Positions 17,940 through 29,043 are shown, numbered from the stretch's first letter. The stretch is 64,000 bases of DNA from Weeksellaceae bacterium (GCA_019459455.1 JAIBEX010000009.1:248001-312000); one strand, 5' to 3'. The notes: generated from the letters alone by a model not told the origin. Program-made: numbers and translations.

Positions 17940-20057
17940 TTAGCTTAACATTTTATCCAAAATCTCGCATGCGGATTTGGGCAAATTGGTTCCGGGCCCG
18001 AAGATGAAATCGGCTCCGTTCTGATACAGATAATCATAATCCTGTTGTGGAATCACACCGCCCACGACAATCCGTATATCGCCGGCTCCAAGTTTCCTGA
18101 GTTCAGCGACAACCTGAGGAACGAGTGTCTTGTGTCCGGCTGCGAGCGAAGATACCCCGAGAATATGAATGTCATTTTCCACGGCCTGTTTCGCCACTTC
18201 TTCAGGCGTCTGGAACAGTGGTGCAACGTCCACATCAAAGCCCATGTCGGCGAAGGCAGTAGCTACAACTTTAGCTCCCCGGTCATGACCGTCCTGACCC
18301 ATTTTTACCACCATGATCCGTGGGCGTCTTCCTTGCTGATCCTCAAACTTCTGGGTTAGGGCAATGGCTTTTTCAAAATATTCGTTCTTACTTGCATTCA
18401 TGGCGTAAACTCCCTGTATTGTTCTGATATTGGCTTTGTAACGTCCGTAACTTTCTTCCATCGCATCACTCATTTCGCCCAAAGTCACCCTGCGGCGCGC
18501 AGCTTCGATGCAGATTTCCAACAAATTTCCATTTCCTGACCGGGCAGATTCCTTTAATGTTTCAAGGACTTCAACAACTTTCTCTGCATTTCGGTTCACT
18601 TTTATCTGATCAAGTCTTTCAATCTGTTTCCTGCGCACTTCGGAATTGTCAATGTCCAGGATCTCAAGTTCCATTTGCTTCTGGGTCGATTTGAAGGAGT
18701 TCACCCCAATAATAAATTCTTCACCACTGTCAATCTTTGCCTGCTTTTTTGCGGCGGCCTCTTCAATCCTCATCTTAGGGATACCTGCTTCAATTGCTTT
18801 GGTCATTCCACCTTCCTTTTCAACCTCCTCAATGAATTTCATCGCCTCATCAATCATTAGCTGGGTCAGGCTTTCTACAAGATGGCTTCCGCCCATCGGG
18901 TCCACGACATCGCAGATTCCGCTTTCCTGCTGCAGAATAATCTGTGTATTTCTCGCAATTTTAGCTGAATAATCGGTCGGTAAAGCAATCGCCTCGTCAA
19001 GCGCATTTGTATGCAGAGACTGCGTTCCGCCAAGGGCTGCCGAGAGGGCTTCGATGGCAGTACGTGTAATGTTGTTAAAGGGTTCCTGCTCGGTAAGGCT
19101 CCAGCCCGAAGTTTGGGAATGCGTTCTCAAAGCCAAAGATTTCGGATTTTGTGGACTGAACTGCGCCAACAGATCGGCCCAAATGTAGCGCGCGGCCCTC
19201 ATCTTCGCAATTTCCATAAAATGATTCATTCCCACTGCCCAGAAAAAGGACAATCTCGGTGCAAAATCATCCACTTTCATTCCTGCTTTCATTCCTGTTC
19301 TCACATATTCGAGCCCGTCGGCAAGCGTGTACGCCATCTCAAGCACAGGCGTGGCACCGGCTTCCTGCATGTGATAGCCGGAAATGGAAATGGAATTGAA
19401 CTTCGGGATATTTTTAGCCGTATATTCAAATATATCGGCAATGATTTTCATGGAAGGCGTTGGCGGATAGATATAGGTGTTGCGCACCATGAATTCTTTC
19501 AGGATGTCATTTTGTATGGTTCCGGAAAGCTTATCCTGAGAGACGCCCTGTTCTTCCGCAGCCACGATATAAAATGCCAAAACCGGCAAGACCGCACCGT
19601 TCATGGTCATGGAAACCGATATTTCATCCAAAGGAATCTGATCGAAAAGGATTTTCATATCCTCCACCGAATCAATGGCTACGCCGGCTTTCCCTACATC
19701 TCCCACTACCCGCGGATGGTCCGAATCATAGCCGCGGTGTGTCGCCAAATCGAAGGCTACAGACAGACCTTTCTGTCCTGCTGCTAAGTTTCGGCGGTAA
19801 AAGGCATTGGATTCTTCTGCAGTGGAAAATCCCGCATACTGCCTGATGGTCCACGGTTTCTGCACATACATGGTGGAATAGGGCCCTCTTAAAAAAGGAG
19901 CAATCCCAGCGGAATATTGCTTTTCAGTCAAGTAATTTGAATCTTTTTCAGTGTAAGAGGATTTCATTTCCAGACCGTCTTTTTCAAAAAAATAAGGTAG
20001 CCGGTCCGGAAAATCAACGGAAAAATCAGGGGTTTGGTTAAGGATCTTATGACGCAT
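17940..20057 (-). CDS. scpA: Methylmalonyl-CoA mutase (single-subunit type)
   Basis: A 705-residue adenosylcobalamin enzyme interconverting (R)-methylmalonyl-CoA and succinyl-CoA. The N-terminal barrel is recognisable from [20 protein letters not shown] and [18 protein letters not shown]. The B12-binding domain shows DGHDRGAKV (lower-axial His), GVSSLAAGH and [10 protein letters not shown]. No small subunit (mutA) is adjacent on either side; the length and solitary gene fit the homodimeric Sbm/ScpA form. The TAAATTTG box at 20087-20094 gives it its own promoter. Its G-protein chaperone gene meaB is at 12401-13390. Confidence 0.93.
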   Translation of the reverse strand: MRHKILNQTPDFSVDFPDRLPYFFEKDGLEMKSSYTEKDSNYLTEKQYSAGIAPFLRGPYSTMYVQKPWTIRQYAGFSTAEESNAFYRRNLAAGQKGLSVAFDLATHRGYDSDHPRVVGDVGKAGVAIDSVEDMKILFDQIPLDEISVSMTMNGAVLPVLAFYIVAAEEQGVSQDKLSGTIQNDILKEFMVRNTYIYPPTPSMKIIADIFEYTAKNIPKFNSISISGYHMQEAGATPVLEMAYTLADGLEYVRTGMKAGMKVDDFAPRLSFFWAVGMNHFMEIAKMRAARYIWADLLAQFSPQNPKSLALRTHSQTSGWSLTEQEPFNNITRTAIEALSAALGGTQSLHTNALDEAIALPTDYSAKIARNTQIILQQESGICDVVDPMGGSHLVESLTQLMIDEAMKFIEEVEKEGGMTKAIEAGIPKMRIEEAAAKKQAKIDSGEEFIIGVNSFKSTQKQMELEILDIDNSEVRRKQIERLDQIKVNRNAEKVVEVLETLKESARSGNGNLLEICIEAARRRVTLGEMSDAMEESYGRYKANIRTIQGVYAMNASKNEYFEKAIALTQKFEDQQGRRPRIMVVKMGQDGHDRGAKVVATAFADMGFDVDVAPLFQTPEEVAKQAVENDIHILGVSSLAAGHKTLVPQVVAELRKLGAGDIRIVVGGVIPQQDYDYLYQNGADFIFGPGTNLPKSACEILDKMLS

Positions 20058-20086
20058 TTATGCTTGCTTTAGGGAAGGTAAAGTTA

Positions 20087-20094
20087 CAAATTTA
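20087..20094 (-). promoter_or_regulatory. -7 promoter element for methylmalonyl-CoA mutase
   Basis: TAAATTTG on the minus strand, 30 bases before the ATG. No clear -33 box. Confidence 0.5.
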
Positions 20095-20160
20095 AAAAAT
20101 TTACGACGGCGAATAAATGAAAAACCTCATTTGGTAAAGAGGTTTCAGTTTGCTGTGATT

Positions 20161-20796
20161 TTATTTCCTCACCTTGATTGTGCACCCTATGGCTACAGTC
20201 TTCGGTGTCTTTATTTCCTGACCCCTCAACAGACTGTCTACCGCATCCCGGACATAAAATTCAGATACATCATTGGCGTCTTCGTAATTGTTGTCGATGG
20301 CACCAATATATCTTACAATATTTGTCCCTTTTTCCTTATTGAGGATGAAAACATGCGGGGTCTTGGTTGCACCGTACTGCGGGTAGATCTTCTGGCCTTC
20401 ATCAACAAGATAGGGAAATGTAAAACCTTTCTCTTTTGCCCTTACAATCATTTCCCTGAAATCATCCTCAGGCTGGACCTGCGGGTCATTGGGGTTGATG
20501 GCAATGACCGGATAGTCCTGAGAAGCATACCTTTTGTCCAAAGCAACAATTCGCTCTTCATATTTTTTGGCGTACGGACAGTGATTGCAGGTAAAAATTA
20601 CGATGAATCCTTTTGCTGATTTATAGTCACTGAGGGAGACCATCTTCCCGTCTATGTTTTTGAGGCTGAAATCAGTAGCCTCGTCACCGATTGCGTAGCC
20701 TTTTTTCACCGGTTGTGTTGTGAACGTCTGTTGTGATTGGGCCTGCACGGCACCTGTTAAAAGTAACAGGCAGATTAAATAGAATTTAAACTTCAT
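20161..20796 (-). CDS. Exported thioredoxin-fold (redoxin/AhpC-TSA like) protein
   Basis: A 211-residue protein with a signal peptide ending in VQAQ near residue 20. The redox centre is CNHCP at residues 70-74 (CxxC). Flanking segments (DFSLKNIDGKMVSLSDYKSA and YGATKTPHVFIL with the cis-Pro) fit the peroxiredoxin-like thioredoxin family that carries CNHCPYA. It probably works in the periplasm as a thiol-disulfide or peroxide-reducing protein; the partner is unknown. It is close to a second thioredoxin-fold gene at 20807-21300. Confidence 0.85.
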   Translation of the reverse strand: MKFKFYLICLLLLTGAVQAQSQQTFTTQPVKKGYAIGDEATDFSLKNIDGKMVSLSDYKSAKGFIVIFTCNHCPYAKKYEERIVALDKRYASQDYPVIAINPNDPQVQPEDDFREMIVRAKEKGFTFPYLVDEGQKIYPQYGATKTPHVFILNKEKGTNIVRYIGAIDNNYEDANDVSEFYVRDAVDSLLRGQEIKTPKTVAIGCTIKVRK

Positions 20797-20806
20797 GGTA
20801 AATGTT

Positions 20807-21300
20807 TTATGGTTGATTAAGATATTGACTTACGGCTTCCTGAAGCTCGCCCTTGGTCATCTCACCGTTATGAAAAAGAATTTTTTTCCCTTTTTGTAAA
20901 ACACCGTTGCCGGGATTTCGCCTCCCCAATCGCTGTTAAAACGTGGAATCCAGGTGTTCATGCGTTTATTATCGTCCAACAGCACCACTTCGGCCGTGAG
21001 GCTCTTCTCCCGGATGAATTTTTTCACCCTTTCAATATCTTTTGTACGGTCCAGGGATACCAAAAGCATTTTGAAGTTAAGATCTCCTTCATATTTGCGG
21101 TTAACTTCCATAAAATGTGGCAGTTCTTTTACACATGGCGCGCACGTTGTTGCCCAAAAATTCACGATGAGTAACTCTGCGTTTTCATCCGCAATCCTTT
21201 TTTCCAGTTCCTCATATCTTAAAAAGGGAATGCTTTCCTGCTGCGACCTGGCGACCTGGAAAGAAAAAGCTAGGAAAAGAATGAATATAAATTTTCTCAT
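20807..21300 (-). CDS. TlpA-like thioredoxin with a -1 frameshift near the 3' end
   Basis: A periplasmic thioredoxin with a signal peptide and a CAPC centre (Cys 53 and 56 from the ATG at 21300). The unshifted frame stops at 20857 after a short unnatural tail. Moving to the -1 frame inside the A7 run (minus strand of 20881-20887) gives a normal C-terminal helix, beginning KILFHNGEMTKGELQEAV and ending at the TAA at 20807-20809. The A7 run is in phase as A_AAA_AAA, the classic slippery heptamer. So the gene is either programmed to slip, truncated by a 1-base deletion, or carries a sequencing error. Full product would be 164 residues. Confidence 0.75.
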
Positions 21301-21303
21301 ATC

Positions 21304-21311
21304 CAAAATTA
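21304..21311 (-). promoter_or_regulatory. -7 promoter element abutting the tlpA-like start codon
   Basis: TAATTTTG on the minus strand, with its G only 4 bases before the A of the ATG at 21300. Transcription would start at or within the start codon, so the mRNA may be leaderless. Confidence 0.45.
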
Positions 21312-21420
21312 GGGATTTTGTTTGACTTAAAATGAGAGCCGATTTCCTTCATTTAAAAGAGCAGCAACTGAAACAATTACGCAGGTCATTTGATTTATGT
21401 GCAAAAAAAAACATAAAAAA

Positions 21421-21438
21421 AACGGGCTAAAGCCCGTT
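21421..21438 (-). terminator. Intrinsic terminator of the small acidic lipoprotein gene
   Basis: AACGGGCT / AGCCCGTT, an 8-bp perfect stem with a 2-base loop, followed on the minus strand by a T run (TTTTTTTATG). Confidence 0.85.
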
Positions 21439-21460
21439 CCAACTGATTTGTAGCAAATCA

Positions 21461-21724
21461 TTATTTTGTTGCATCACCATCACCATCGGTAGCTTCCTGA
21501 GCACCTTCTTTAACATTCTGCGCACCCTCTTCAATGGCGTCACCAGTTGCGTTTACTGCCTCACCAACTGCTGATGAATCAGAGATAATTGGAACTGAGT
21601 CATTGTCAACAACTACAATTGCTGCTGAATCCGCCGCACCGTCGGTAGCCACGGTTTCTGTTTTTTTACATGAAATTAAGGTCACTGCGGCAAAAGCTGC
21701 CGCGATAAAGATTGATTTTTTCAT
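21461..21724 (-). CDS. Small acidic Ala-rich lipoprotein
   Basis: An 87-residue lipoprotein with the acylated Cys at residue 19 or close to it (TLISC). The mature chain is rich in Ala, Asp, Val and Glu, including AVNATGDAIEEGAQNVKEGAQEA, which has an 11-residue LEA-like amphipathic periodicity. No enzyme motif. Similar short envelope lipoproteins with such repeats are common in Flavobacteriia; function unknown. Monocistronic, with its own terminator. Confidence 0.7.
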   Translation of the reverse strand: MKKSIFIAAAFAAVTLISCKKTETVATDGAADSAAIVVVDNDSVPIISDSSAVGEAVNATGDAIEEGAQNVKEGAQEATDGDGDATK

Positions 21725-21767
21725 AAGATAAATATTTTAAATGTGCGCTAATATATAAAAACTCAGC

Positions 21768-22859
21768 TTAATACTGATAATTTTCTTCCTCACCCTTCAT
21801 TTTCTCAGCATTTTCTGCCATAATCACCGCATCAATCATCTCCTGGATATCGCCATTCATGTACGCATCCAGATTGTACACCGACTTATTGACACGGTGG
21901 TCTGTGACCCTGCCCTGCGGATAATTGTAGGTCTTGATCTTGGCAGAGCGGTCCCCTGTGGATACCATTGTCTTCCTTTGGGCAGCTATATCGCCGGTAA
22001 CCCTTTGCAGTTCAATATCGTACAGTTTGGTACGGAGCATTTCCATTGCAAGTTCGCGGTTTGCAAGCTGGGATCGTGCCTGCTGACACACCACCACCAT
22101 TCCCGAAGGCTTGTGCGTGAGCTGTACCTTTGTTTCCACTTTGTTTACATTCTGACCCCCTGCACCACCCGAACGTGAGGTCTGCATTTCAATATCAGCG
22201 GGATTCAGTTCAAAATCCACTTCTTCAGCTTCAGGTAAAACCGCAACGGTGATCGCAGAGGTATGAACCCTGCCCTGAGATTCAGTTTCCGGGACACGCT
22301 GCACGCGGTGAACGCCTGATTCAAATTTCATTATTCCATAAACGCCTTCGCCCTCAACTTTCAGAATCAGTTCCTTATACCCTTTAGAAGCCTCACTTGC
22401 ATCCGTAATTTCGTGTTTCCAGCCTTTGGTCTTGAAAAACATGGCGTATGCACGGTAAACATCTTCCACAAAAATAGCGGCCTCGTCGCCCCCCGTGCCG
22501 GCACGTAATTCTATAATTACATTTTTATCATCTGTGGGATCTTTCGGTATGAGCAGGACTTTCAGTTCCTCCTCCAGGCCCGGGATCTTTTCAATGGCCT
22601 CATTTTTCTCCATTTTTGCCATTTCCACAAATTCTCTGTCGGATCCGTCAGCAATGATTTCATCAGATTCCTCAATGGTATTCAGCGCCTGTTTGTACTG
22701 GTCAAAAACGGCCACGATTTTTCCGAGGTCACTGTATTCCTTGTTAAGGGAGGAATATTTTTTCTGGTCCGTGATGACATCAGGCTGAATGATAAGGTCC
22801 GCAACTTCGTTATAGCGCTGTTTTATTGCTTCGAGTTTGGGGATGAGGGATTTTGACAT
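21768..22859 (-). CDS. prfA: Peptide chain release factor 1
   Basis: A 363-residue class I release factor recognising UAA and UAG. The GGQ motif is in [12 protein letters not shown], and the codon-reading tripeptide is P-E-T in [10 protein letters not shown], a P-x-T version as in RF1 (RF2 would have SPF). Length is normal. It is transcribed from a TATCTTTG box at 22879-22886. The window therefore has both the housekeeping RF1 and its paralogue PrfH. Confidence 0.96.
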   Translation of the reverse strand: MSKSLIPKLEAIKQRYNEVADLIIQPDVITDQKKYSSLNKEYSDLGKIVAVFDQYKQALNTIEESDEIIADGSDREFVEMAKMEKNEAIEKIPGLEEELKVLLIPKDPTDDKNVIIELRAGTGGDEAAIFVEDVYRAYAMFFKTKGWKHEITDASEASKGYKELILKVEGEGVYGIMKFESGVHRVQRVPETESQGRVHTSAITVAVLPEAEEVDFELNPADIEMQTSRSGGAGGQNVNKVETKVQLTHKPSGMVVVCQQARSQLANRELAMEMLRTKLYDIELQRVTGDIAAQRKTMVSTGDRSAKIKTYNYPQGRVTDHRVNKSVYNLDAYMNGDIQEMIDAVIMAENAEKMKGEEENYQY

Positions 22860-22878
22860 TTCTGGAAATTTGTGAGGG

Positions 22879-22886
22879 CAAAGATA
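22879..22886 (-). promoter_or_regulatory. -7 promoter element for prfA
   Basis: TATCTTTG on the minus strand, giving a leader of about 15 bases before the prfA ATG. Confidence 0.5.
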
Positions 22887-23013
22887 AGGAATTTGATGCG
22901 GATGTGGTATGTAGAAAGAACGGAAGTATCGTTGGGAAGTAAAAACTCCACATACATAAAAGTTATATAACCGGAAGGTAGTATCCTGCGCGTAAATGAC
23001 CGTTCTAATAAAC

Positions 23014-25272
23014 TTAATTGGATGGTCTTGCCATACGGGTCTCGTAAAGTTTCAGGAACATTTTTGAAATGCGGGTGAGTACAGCCTGAATGTCACGGCT
23101 TTGGAGAAATACATTCGTTTGTAATGTTCCCTCTTTGGTACTCGGCTTCATTTTGTTGATATTGGAAATTTGGAAATCCAGCCTGTCATTGATATAACTT
23201 CTCACTTCATCCCTTTCTTTACGGATGGATTCCATATTTTCATCTTTGGTCTGTTCCAGCGAAGCCAGTACAAGATTGAAGAAATTACTCATTTTCAAAT
23301 CCAGCGTTTTTAAGTCCTTCAGGAACTGCTTGTCATCAATTACATGCAGGTTTTTGATGAAGTACAGCGCTTCATCACTCAGAAATTTGGTCGACTGGGA
23401 CAGATCCTGAATAAAATCACTGCTGAAAATAATGGTCTGTGCAGTCTGTTTATCATTCTTGCTCAGAGATTTTATGTATTTTATACTCTGACTTCTTACA
23501 CTATAACCGTGCTCCTCCAAATCTTTAAGCGCTTTGTTGGCCAGTTCAAGTTTTGTAATATCTCCATTGATCAAACCATCTAAAATTAAGTTATAACTGG
23601 ATGCGATCTCTGAAACAGTAGAACTGATCAGTGACTGATACTTTTGTACCGTATTCATGTCGGCATTTTCGAGAATTTTAAGACGGTCTTTGCTTTTCTT
23701 GGTATGAATCTCTTCTTTGTTAAACCGGATATGAGAAACAATAATAAACGTAAAAACAATAGCCATAAGGATAAAAGTACCGGTTTGACCCCCTTTATAA
23801 AGTATGAGTGCAAACAGAGCGGAAACTGTGAAGGCAATGAATGCGGTTATAAACCAACCGCCGATAACGGAAAGCACACCAGCCACGCGGTAAACAGCGC
23901 TGTCTCTTCCCCAGGCGCGGTCTGCAAGGGAACTTCCCATCGCAACCATGAAAGTAACATAGGTGGTGGACAGCGGTAATTTTTCAGAGGTTGCCCATGC
24001 TATAATGACAGAGGCCAAAACAAGATTGGTTGATGCACGTACAAGGTCGAATGCAGCAGTATCCACCGTTTTAGTTGCCTCCCGGAGTTTCTTTTTTTCA
24101 AAACTCGTTTCGTAACGCTTCATAATAGATTCAGGAACAATAATCCCAAAAATTTTACTGAAGGTGATGGACGAATTCACAATACTTCTGGAAATTGCGT
24201 TTGCTTTAAAGCGCTCAACGCCTTCTTCCTGTCTGCCCAGATTTACTTCTGTTTCGGTTACCTTTTTTGCTTTGGCACTCAACCAAATCGTGAGACCCAT
24301 AATTACCCCTGCGATGAGCAGCATATAATTGGGAACAATAACATCGTTGCCGGCAAGGTAGTCCATATAATATTCATTCGCAGGAACACCGGAAGCGATC
24401 CAGTTCTGATAAGCAAGAAGTCCGGTAATGGGAACCCCGATAAAGTTAACAAGGTCGTTTCCGGCGAATGCCATCGCCAGAGAGAAAGTTCCGGCCAGAA
24501 CCACCACTTTTAGTGGATTTACCCGTGCAAATCTCTGCAGAATAAACAGAGTAGCGGAGGAAATCACAAAAATACCCATTAAGATGATAAGCGTATTGCT
24601 GCTGATGAGCTTCGATGTTTCAGAGGTCAGCAGGGTTGTTCCCTTCATACCTTTTATTAAAAGAAAATACACGATGGAGGTAATCCCAACGCCTGAAAAA
24701 AGGGCGCCGTAGCGGTTAAGCTTGTCCTCAAACTGAAAGGTAAAAAGGAGTCTGCAAAGGTACTGAATGACTGCCCCAGACGTAAAAGCAACGAGGATGG
24801 AAAGAAAAATTCCGGAGACTATATTTTTGGTGCTTTCAAAATTAATGTATTTCCATATTTCGTTGATGTTTTCATTTTTGGACATAGAGAATAAAATTCC
24901 CGCCGTCAGAGCCGCACCCAGTAATTCGAATATGATAGAAACGGTGGTAGAAGTTGGCAAACCCAAACTGTTAAAGACATCGAGCAAAATAATATCTGTG
25001 AGCATCACTGCCAGAAAGACAATCAGGATCACCTCAAAAGTAAAATATTGCGGATAAAATATTCCTTTTCTGGCAATTTCCATAATTCCACTGGAAAAAA
25101 ATGAACCGATAACAATTCCGGCAATCGCAATAATGATAATCGTTCTGTATGAGGCAACCTGCGAACCTATTGCGGAATTCAGAAAGTTTACGGCATCATT
25201 ACTTACCCCTACAATTAAATCAAGAGCAGCCAACAAAAGGAGAGCACCAATGACGAAAATGAAAAAATCCAT
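23014..25272 (-). CDS. PiT-family inorganic phosphate transporter with C-terminal helical domain
   Basis: A 752-residue membrane protein. Residues about 1-520 form the PiT transporter, with its duplicated signature: [15 protein letters not shown] near the N-terminus and [17 protein letters not shown] in the middle, plus [11 protein letters not shown] and [25 protein letters not shown]. The last 220 residues are soluble and helical, resembling PhoU/PitA-accessory (DUF47-like) proteins that are usually encoded separately. The fusion suggests the transporter carries its own regulatory domain. It probably imports metal-phosphate using the proton or sodium gradient. Confidence 0.9.
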   Translation of the reverse strand: MDFFIFVIGALLLLAALDLIVGVSNDAVNFLNSAIGSQVASYRTIIIIAIAGIVIGSFFSSGIMEIARKGIFYPQYFTFEVILIVFLAVMLTDIILLDVFNSLGLPTSTTVSIIFELLGAALTAGILFSMSKNENINEIWKYINFESTKNIVSGIFLSILVAFTSGAVIQYLCRLLFTFQFEDKLNRYGALFSGVGITSIVYFLLIKGMKGTTLLTSETSKLISSNTLIILMGIFVISSATLFILQRFARVNPLKVVVLAGTFSLAMAFAGNDLVNFIGVPITGLLAYQNWIASGVPANEYYMDYLAGNDVIVPNYMLLIAGVIMGLTIWLSAKAKKVTETEVNLGRQEEGVERFKANAISRSIVNSSITFSKIFGIIVPESIMKRYETSFEKKKLREATKTVDTAAFDLVRASTNLVLASVIIAWATSEKLPLSTTYVTFMVAMGSSLADRAWGRDSAVYRVAGVLSVIGGWFITAFIAFTVSALFALILYKGGQTGTFILMAIVFTFIIVSHIRFNKEEIHTKKSKDRLKILENADMNTVQKYQSLISSTVSEIASSYNLILDGLINGDITKLELANKALKDLEEHGYSVRSQSIKYIKSLSKNDKQTAQTIIFSSDFIQDLSQSTKFLSDEALYFIKNLHVIDDKQFLKDLKTLDLKMSNFFNLVLASLEQTKDENMESIRKERDEVRSYINDRLDFQISNINKMKPSTKEGTLQTNVFLQSRDIQAVLTRISKMFLKLYETRMARPSN

Positions 25273-25345
25273 CTGAAAGTTTATTGCTAAAGTACAAAGG
25301 ATTCCGCGGTAACTATCTTCCTATTAACAATATTTAACACAAAAA

Positions 25346-25367
25346 AACCGCTTCCTTGGAAACGGTT
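25346..25367 (-). terminator. Intrinsic terminator after the 94-residue membrane protein gene
   Basis: AACCG and CGGTT arms joined by an almost complete TTCC/GGAA continuation, followed on the minus strand by TTTTTTTGTG. It separates the 94-residue gene from the PiT transporter gene. Confidence 0.75.
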
Positions 25368-25433
25368 CATAAATATATGGTTTTGCTTTGTGACTGCTTT
25401 TCCCGGAATTGTGTGGGAAAGCAGTGACATCAA

Positions 25434-25718
25434 CTAGTGATGACCGTGATTGTCATGATGCAGAAACGGACCTTCACCCTTAGGATTGCTGTAAATGACT
25501 TCAGCTCCCTGTTCCACAACTGTTTTTCTTCTTACATCTTCCGGATCAAAAGGTGCGGTTTTACCAAAATATTCCTTTAAACCGGAGGTCAGCCACATGG
25601 GGATTACCACTCCGAAGAACATGAAGATGCACCAGAATCCTACCAGGAACATGACTATAAAAAACACAAACCAGAAAAACTGGTACCCTGGCCAAAATGA
25701 AGATAATATCAATAACAT
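25434..25718 (-). CDS. Small membrane protein with His-rich tail, unknown function
   Basis: A 94-residue protein. Residues about 10-43 form one long or two short membrane helices rich in Phe and Trp (FFWFVFFIVMFLVGFW). A soluble part with PFDPEDVRRKTVVEQG follows, and the chain ends in HHDNHGHH, a possible metal-binding tail. I do not recognise the family. A TAATTTTG box at 25736-25743 lies 18 bases before the ATG, and a terminator follows, so it is an independent unit. Confidence 0.6.
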   Translation of the reverse strand: MLLILSSFWPGYQFFWFVFFIVMFLVGFWCIFMFFGVVIPMWLTSGLKEYFGKTAPFDPEDVRRKTVVEQGAEVIYSNPKGEGPFLHHDNHGHH

Positions 25719-25843
25719 CGTTTTCAGATTTTGAGCAAAATTAAATTATTTTACTTGATAATAAAAGTTTTCCGCGCTGTTTTTTCAACGGGCGCCTGTT
25801 TTTCACTTCATAAACCCAAGGGTAATGGAAGGCGCAAAAAACA

Positions 25844-27451
25844 TCAATGTGCAATGGAGGCAAAAAAATCGTTCCCCTTGTCATCGGAAATAATGAACGC
25901 AGGGAAATTCTGGATTTCAATCTTACGGACCGCTTCCATACCCAACCCTTCAAAGTCCACCACCTCCACGGATTTGATGTTTTCCTTCGCCAGGATCGCT
26001 GCCGGACCGCCAACCGAACCGAGGTAGAACCCACCATATTTTGCACAGGCCTCGGTCACCTCTTTACTTCGGTTTCCTTTTGCCAGCATGATCATGCTCC
26101 CGCCGAGGCTCTGGAATTCATCTACATAGACATCCATCCTCCCCGCCGTGGTCGGTCCAAAACTTCCGGAAGCCATTCCTTCTGGAGTTTTTGCAGGACC
26201 TGCGTAATAAACCGGGTGATTCTTGAAATATTCCGGCATTGGTTTTCCGCTGTCAATGAGTTCCTTGATCTTTGCATGGGCAATATCCCGCGCTACGATT
26301 AATGTTCCGTTAAGGCTGAGTCGCGTCTTGATCGGGTATTTGGACAGTTCAGCCAGGATTTCGGACATCGGTCTGTTTAGGTCAATCGTAACGGCTGCCT
26401 CAAGATGCGGTGCCGTTTCCGGAAGGAATCTCTTCGGGTCGGTCTCCAGTTGCTCCAGGAAAATCCCTTCGCGGCTTATAAATCCTTTAATGTTCCGGTC
26501 AGCTGAACAGGATACGCCCATTCCTACCGGACAGGAAGCGGCATGACGCGGCAAACGGATCACGCGTACGTCGTGTGTCAGATATTTTCCGCCAAACTGC
26601 GCTCCGATTGCACTTTCCTGACAGATTTTCTGCACTCGCTTTTCCCATTGCAGATCACGGAATGCCTGACCGCCCATATTACCTTCGGTTGGAAGATGAT
26701 CGTAATACCCTGCACTGGCTTTTTTAACGGCTGCTAAATTGGCTTCAGCAGAAGTCCCGCCGATTACGAGCGCTAAATGGTAAGGCGGACAGGCCGCTGT
26801 TCCCAAATCCATAATCCTTTCCCGCACAAACGCTTCCAGCGAGGTTTCGTTCAGTAATGATTTTGTTTTCTGGTAAAGGAAAGTCTTGTTGGCAGAGCCG
26901 CCGCCTTTTGCAAGAAAAAGAAATTTGTATTCCTCTCCTTTCGTTGCGTAAATATCAATCTGCGCCGGTAGGTTGGAACCGGAGTTCTTTTCTTCAAACA
27001 TGGTTAAAGGAACCACCTGGGAATATCTAAGATTTCTGTTTTGATACGTATTATAGATTCCCCTGGAAATCCATTCTGCATCATTTGCACCGGTGTACAC
27101 ATTTTCGCCTTTTTTTGCCACACAGATTGCCGTTCCGGTGTCCTGACAGGAAGGCAGGGCTCCTTCAACAGCCACAGCAGCATTCTGCAGGAGATTGTAA
27201 GCCACAAAACGGTCGTTGTCGGTGGCTTCGGGATCGTCAATGATATTTTTGAGTTTCTGCAGATGTGAAGAACGCAGCATGAAAGAGACGTCAGCGAGCG
27301 CATTTTCGGCAAGCAGTTCCAACGCTTTTGGATCTATGCTCAGGATTTCGCGGCCACCGAGGTAATCCACCTTTAAATATTCTGAACTGAGTTTTCTGTA
27401 TTGGGTATCGTCTTTTAGAATGGGGAAAGGTTCCTGGTACTGAAATTCCAT
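25844..27451 (-). CDS. fumA: Class I (iron-sulfur) fumarate hydratase
   Basis: A 535-residue TCA-cycle enzyme interconverting fumarate and L-malate with a [4Fe-4S] cluster. The cluster Cys candidates are in [27 protein letters not shown] and [13 protein letters not shown]. Other family segments are [16 protein letters not shown] and the C-terminal beta domain with GPTTAGRMD and GSVGGPAA. I start it at the ATG at 27451 because the TAATTTTG promoter lies at 27470-27477, over the more upstream start. It is divergent from the unrelated class II fumarase gene. Confidence 0.93.
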   Translation of the reverse strand: MEFQYQEPFPILKDDTQYRKLSSEYLKVDYLGGREILSIDPKALELLAENALADVSFMLRSSHLQKLKNIIDDPEATDNDRFVAYNLLQNAAVAVEGALPSCQDTGTAICVAKKGENVYTGANDAEWISRGIYNTYQNRNLRYSQVVPLTMFEEKNSGSNLPAQIDIYATKGEEYKFLFLAKGGGSANKTFLYQKTKSLLNETSLEAFVRERIMDLGTAACPPYHLALVIGGTSAEANLAAVKKASAGYYDHLPTEGNMGGQAFRDLQWEKRVQKICQESAIGAQFGGKYLTHDVRVIRLPRHAASCPVGMGVSCSADRNIKGFISREGIFLEQLETDPKRFLPETAPHLEAAVTIDLNRPMSEILAELSKYPIKTRLSLNGTLIVARDIAHAKIKELIDSGKPMPEYFKNHPVYYAGPAKTPEGMASGSFGPTTAGRMDVYVDEFQSLGGSMIMLAKGNRSKEVTEACAKYGGFYLGSVGGPAAILAKENIKSVEVVDFEGLGMEAVRKIEIQNFPAFIISDDKGNDFFASIAH

Positions 27452-27469
27452 AGTTTGATTTTTGTGCTG

Positions 27470-27477
27470 CAAAATTA
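27470..27477 (-). promoter_or_regulatory. -7 promoter element for the class I fumarase
   Basis: TAATTTTG on the minus strand, 19 bases before the ATG at 27451. It rules out the in-frame start at 27472. Confidence 0.5.
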
Positions 27478-27660
27478 GGGAATTTTTCAGGTGCAGAAAA
27501 AGTGATTTAGATGCGTAGCTGGTTCTAACATTATCAAATACTTTATTTAAATTACGGGTACCATATTTTCTTTAAAGCTTACCAAGTATAACAGCTAAAC
27601 AATTGGCCAGATGCTGTTATTGATTTAATTCCTTAACTTTAAATTTAAATTATATTTCTT

Positions 27661-29043
27661 ATGAATTACAGAACAGAACACGATACCATGGGCGACGTGC
27701 AGGTTCCCGCCGACAAATTCTGGGGCGCACAGACCGAACGTTCGCGGAATAACTTCAAAATCGGCCCTGAAGGCTCAATGCCACACGAAATAATTGAAGC
27801 CTTCGCCTACCTGAAAAAAGCTGCCGCCTACACCAATGCCGAATTAGGCGTGCTGCCGGCAGAAAAAAGAGATATGATCGGGCAGGTCTGTGATGAGATA
27901 CTTGAGGGAAAACTGAATGATCAGTTTCCGCTGGTAATCTGGCAAACCGGCTCCGGCACCCAGAGCAATATGAATGTGAATGAAGTCATCTCCAACCGTG
28001 CGCACGTAAATAATGGAGGAAAATTGGGCGAAAAACCGGTCATCCATCCCAATGATGACGTGAACAAGTCCCAAAGCTCAAATGATACATTTCCGACCGC
28101 CATGCACATCGCGGCCTATAAAAAAGTTGTGGAGCATACCCTGCCGGCGGTAGAAAAACTTCGCAGTACACTGCAGCAAAAGACGGAAGAATTTAAAGAT
28201 ATTGTAAAGATCGGCAGAACGCACCTGATGGATGCAACGCCTTTAACCTTAGGCCAGGAATTTTCCGGTTATGTAGCTCAGCTCAACTATGCCATTAAAG
28301 CCATTACCAATACTTTTGAACACCTGCAGGAAATCGCTTTGGGCGGAACCGCCGTGGGAACCGGTCTGAACACGCCTGAAGGATACGACGTTTTGGTTGC
28401 GAAATACATCTCAGATTTTACAGGGCTTCCATTCGTAACCGCCCCTAATAAATTCGAAGCCCTGGCTGCACACGATGCTATTGTGGAAACCCATGGCGCC
28501 TTAAAACAACTTGCTGTTGCACTTTACAAAATTGCGCAGGACATACGCCTGCTGGCTTCGGGTCCACGGAGTGGAATCGGTGAAATCCTGATACCCGAAA
28601 ATGAACCCGGCTCGTCTATTATGCCGGGAAAAGTAAACCCAACGCAAAGTGAAGCAATGACTATGGTCTGCGCACAGGTATTGGGAAATGACACTACGGT
28701 ATCTTTCGCCGCAACGCAGGGAAATTATGAACTGAATGTTTTTAAACCGGTGATGGCCTATAATTTTTTACAGTCGGCGCAGTTGTTGGGAGACGCATGT
28801 ATTTCCTTCAATGATCACTGTGCGGAGGGAATTGAACCGAATCTACCAAGAATTAAAGAACTGGTTGATAAATCGCTGATGTTGGTAACGGCTCTAAACC
28901 CGCACATCGGCTACGAAAATGCGGCGAAAATCGCCAAGACCGCACATAAAAACGGCACAACCCTTAAAGAAGAGGCCATTAATCTGGGATTACTGACATC
29001 TGAACAGTTTGACCAATGGGTAAAACCGGAGGATATGGTATAG
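27661..29043 (+). CDS. fumC: Class II fumarate hydratase
   Basis: A 460-residue oxygen-stable fumarase of the aspartase/fumarase superfamily, with no iron-sulfur cluster. Signature segments are [31 protein letters not shown] (catalytic His region) and the lyase signature [11 protein letters not shown]. Length is normal. It is transcribed away from the class I gene, with 209 bases between the two start codons, so they share a regulatory region. Confidence 0.96.
   Translation: MNYRTEHDTMGDVQVPADKFWGAQTERSRNNFKIGPEGSMPHEIIEAFAYLKKAAAYTNAELGVLPAEKRDMIGQVCDEILEGKLNDQFPLVIWQTGSGTQSNMNVNEVISNRAHVNNGGKLGEKPVIHPNDDVNKSQSSNDTFPTAMHIAAYKKVVEHTLPAVEKLRSTLQQKTEEFKDIVKIGRTHLMDATPLTLGQEFSGYVAQLNYAIKAITNTFEHLQEIALGGTAVGTGLNTPEGYDVLVAKYISDFTGLPFVTAPNKFEALAAHDAIVETHGALKQLAVALYKIAQDIRLLASGPRSGIGEILIPENEPGSSIMPGKVNPTQSEAMTMVCAQVLGNDTTVSFAATQGNYELNVFKPVMAYNFLQSAQLLGDACISFNDHCAEGIEPNLPRIKELVDKSLMLVTALNPHIGYENAAKIAKTAHKNGTTLKEEAINLGLLTSEQFDQWVKPEDMV

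Noticed and set aside
19011-19787. Plus-strand ORF of 258 codons inside the mutase gene
   Set aside because: Antisense shadow of a well-defined mutase; sequence is rich in residues typical of shadow frames (Arg, His, Ser) and has no domain.
21332-21430. Plus-strand 32-residue ORF in the gap before the small lipoprotein gene
   Set aside because: No promoter, and its end lies inside the terminator stem of the opposite gene. The Lys/Leu-rich peptide is suggestive, but I cannot support it as a gene.
22860-23013. Gap before the PiT gene end
   Set aside because: Contains only the prfA promoter element and non-coding sequence; nothing further recognised.
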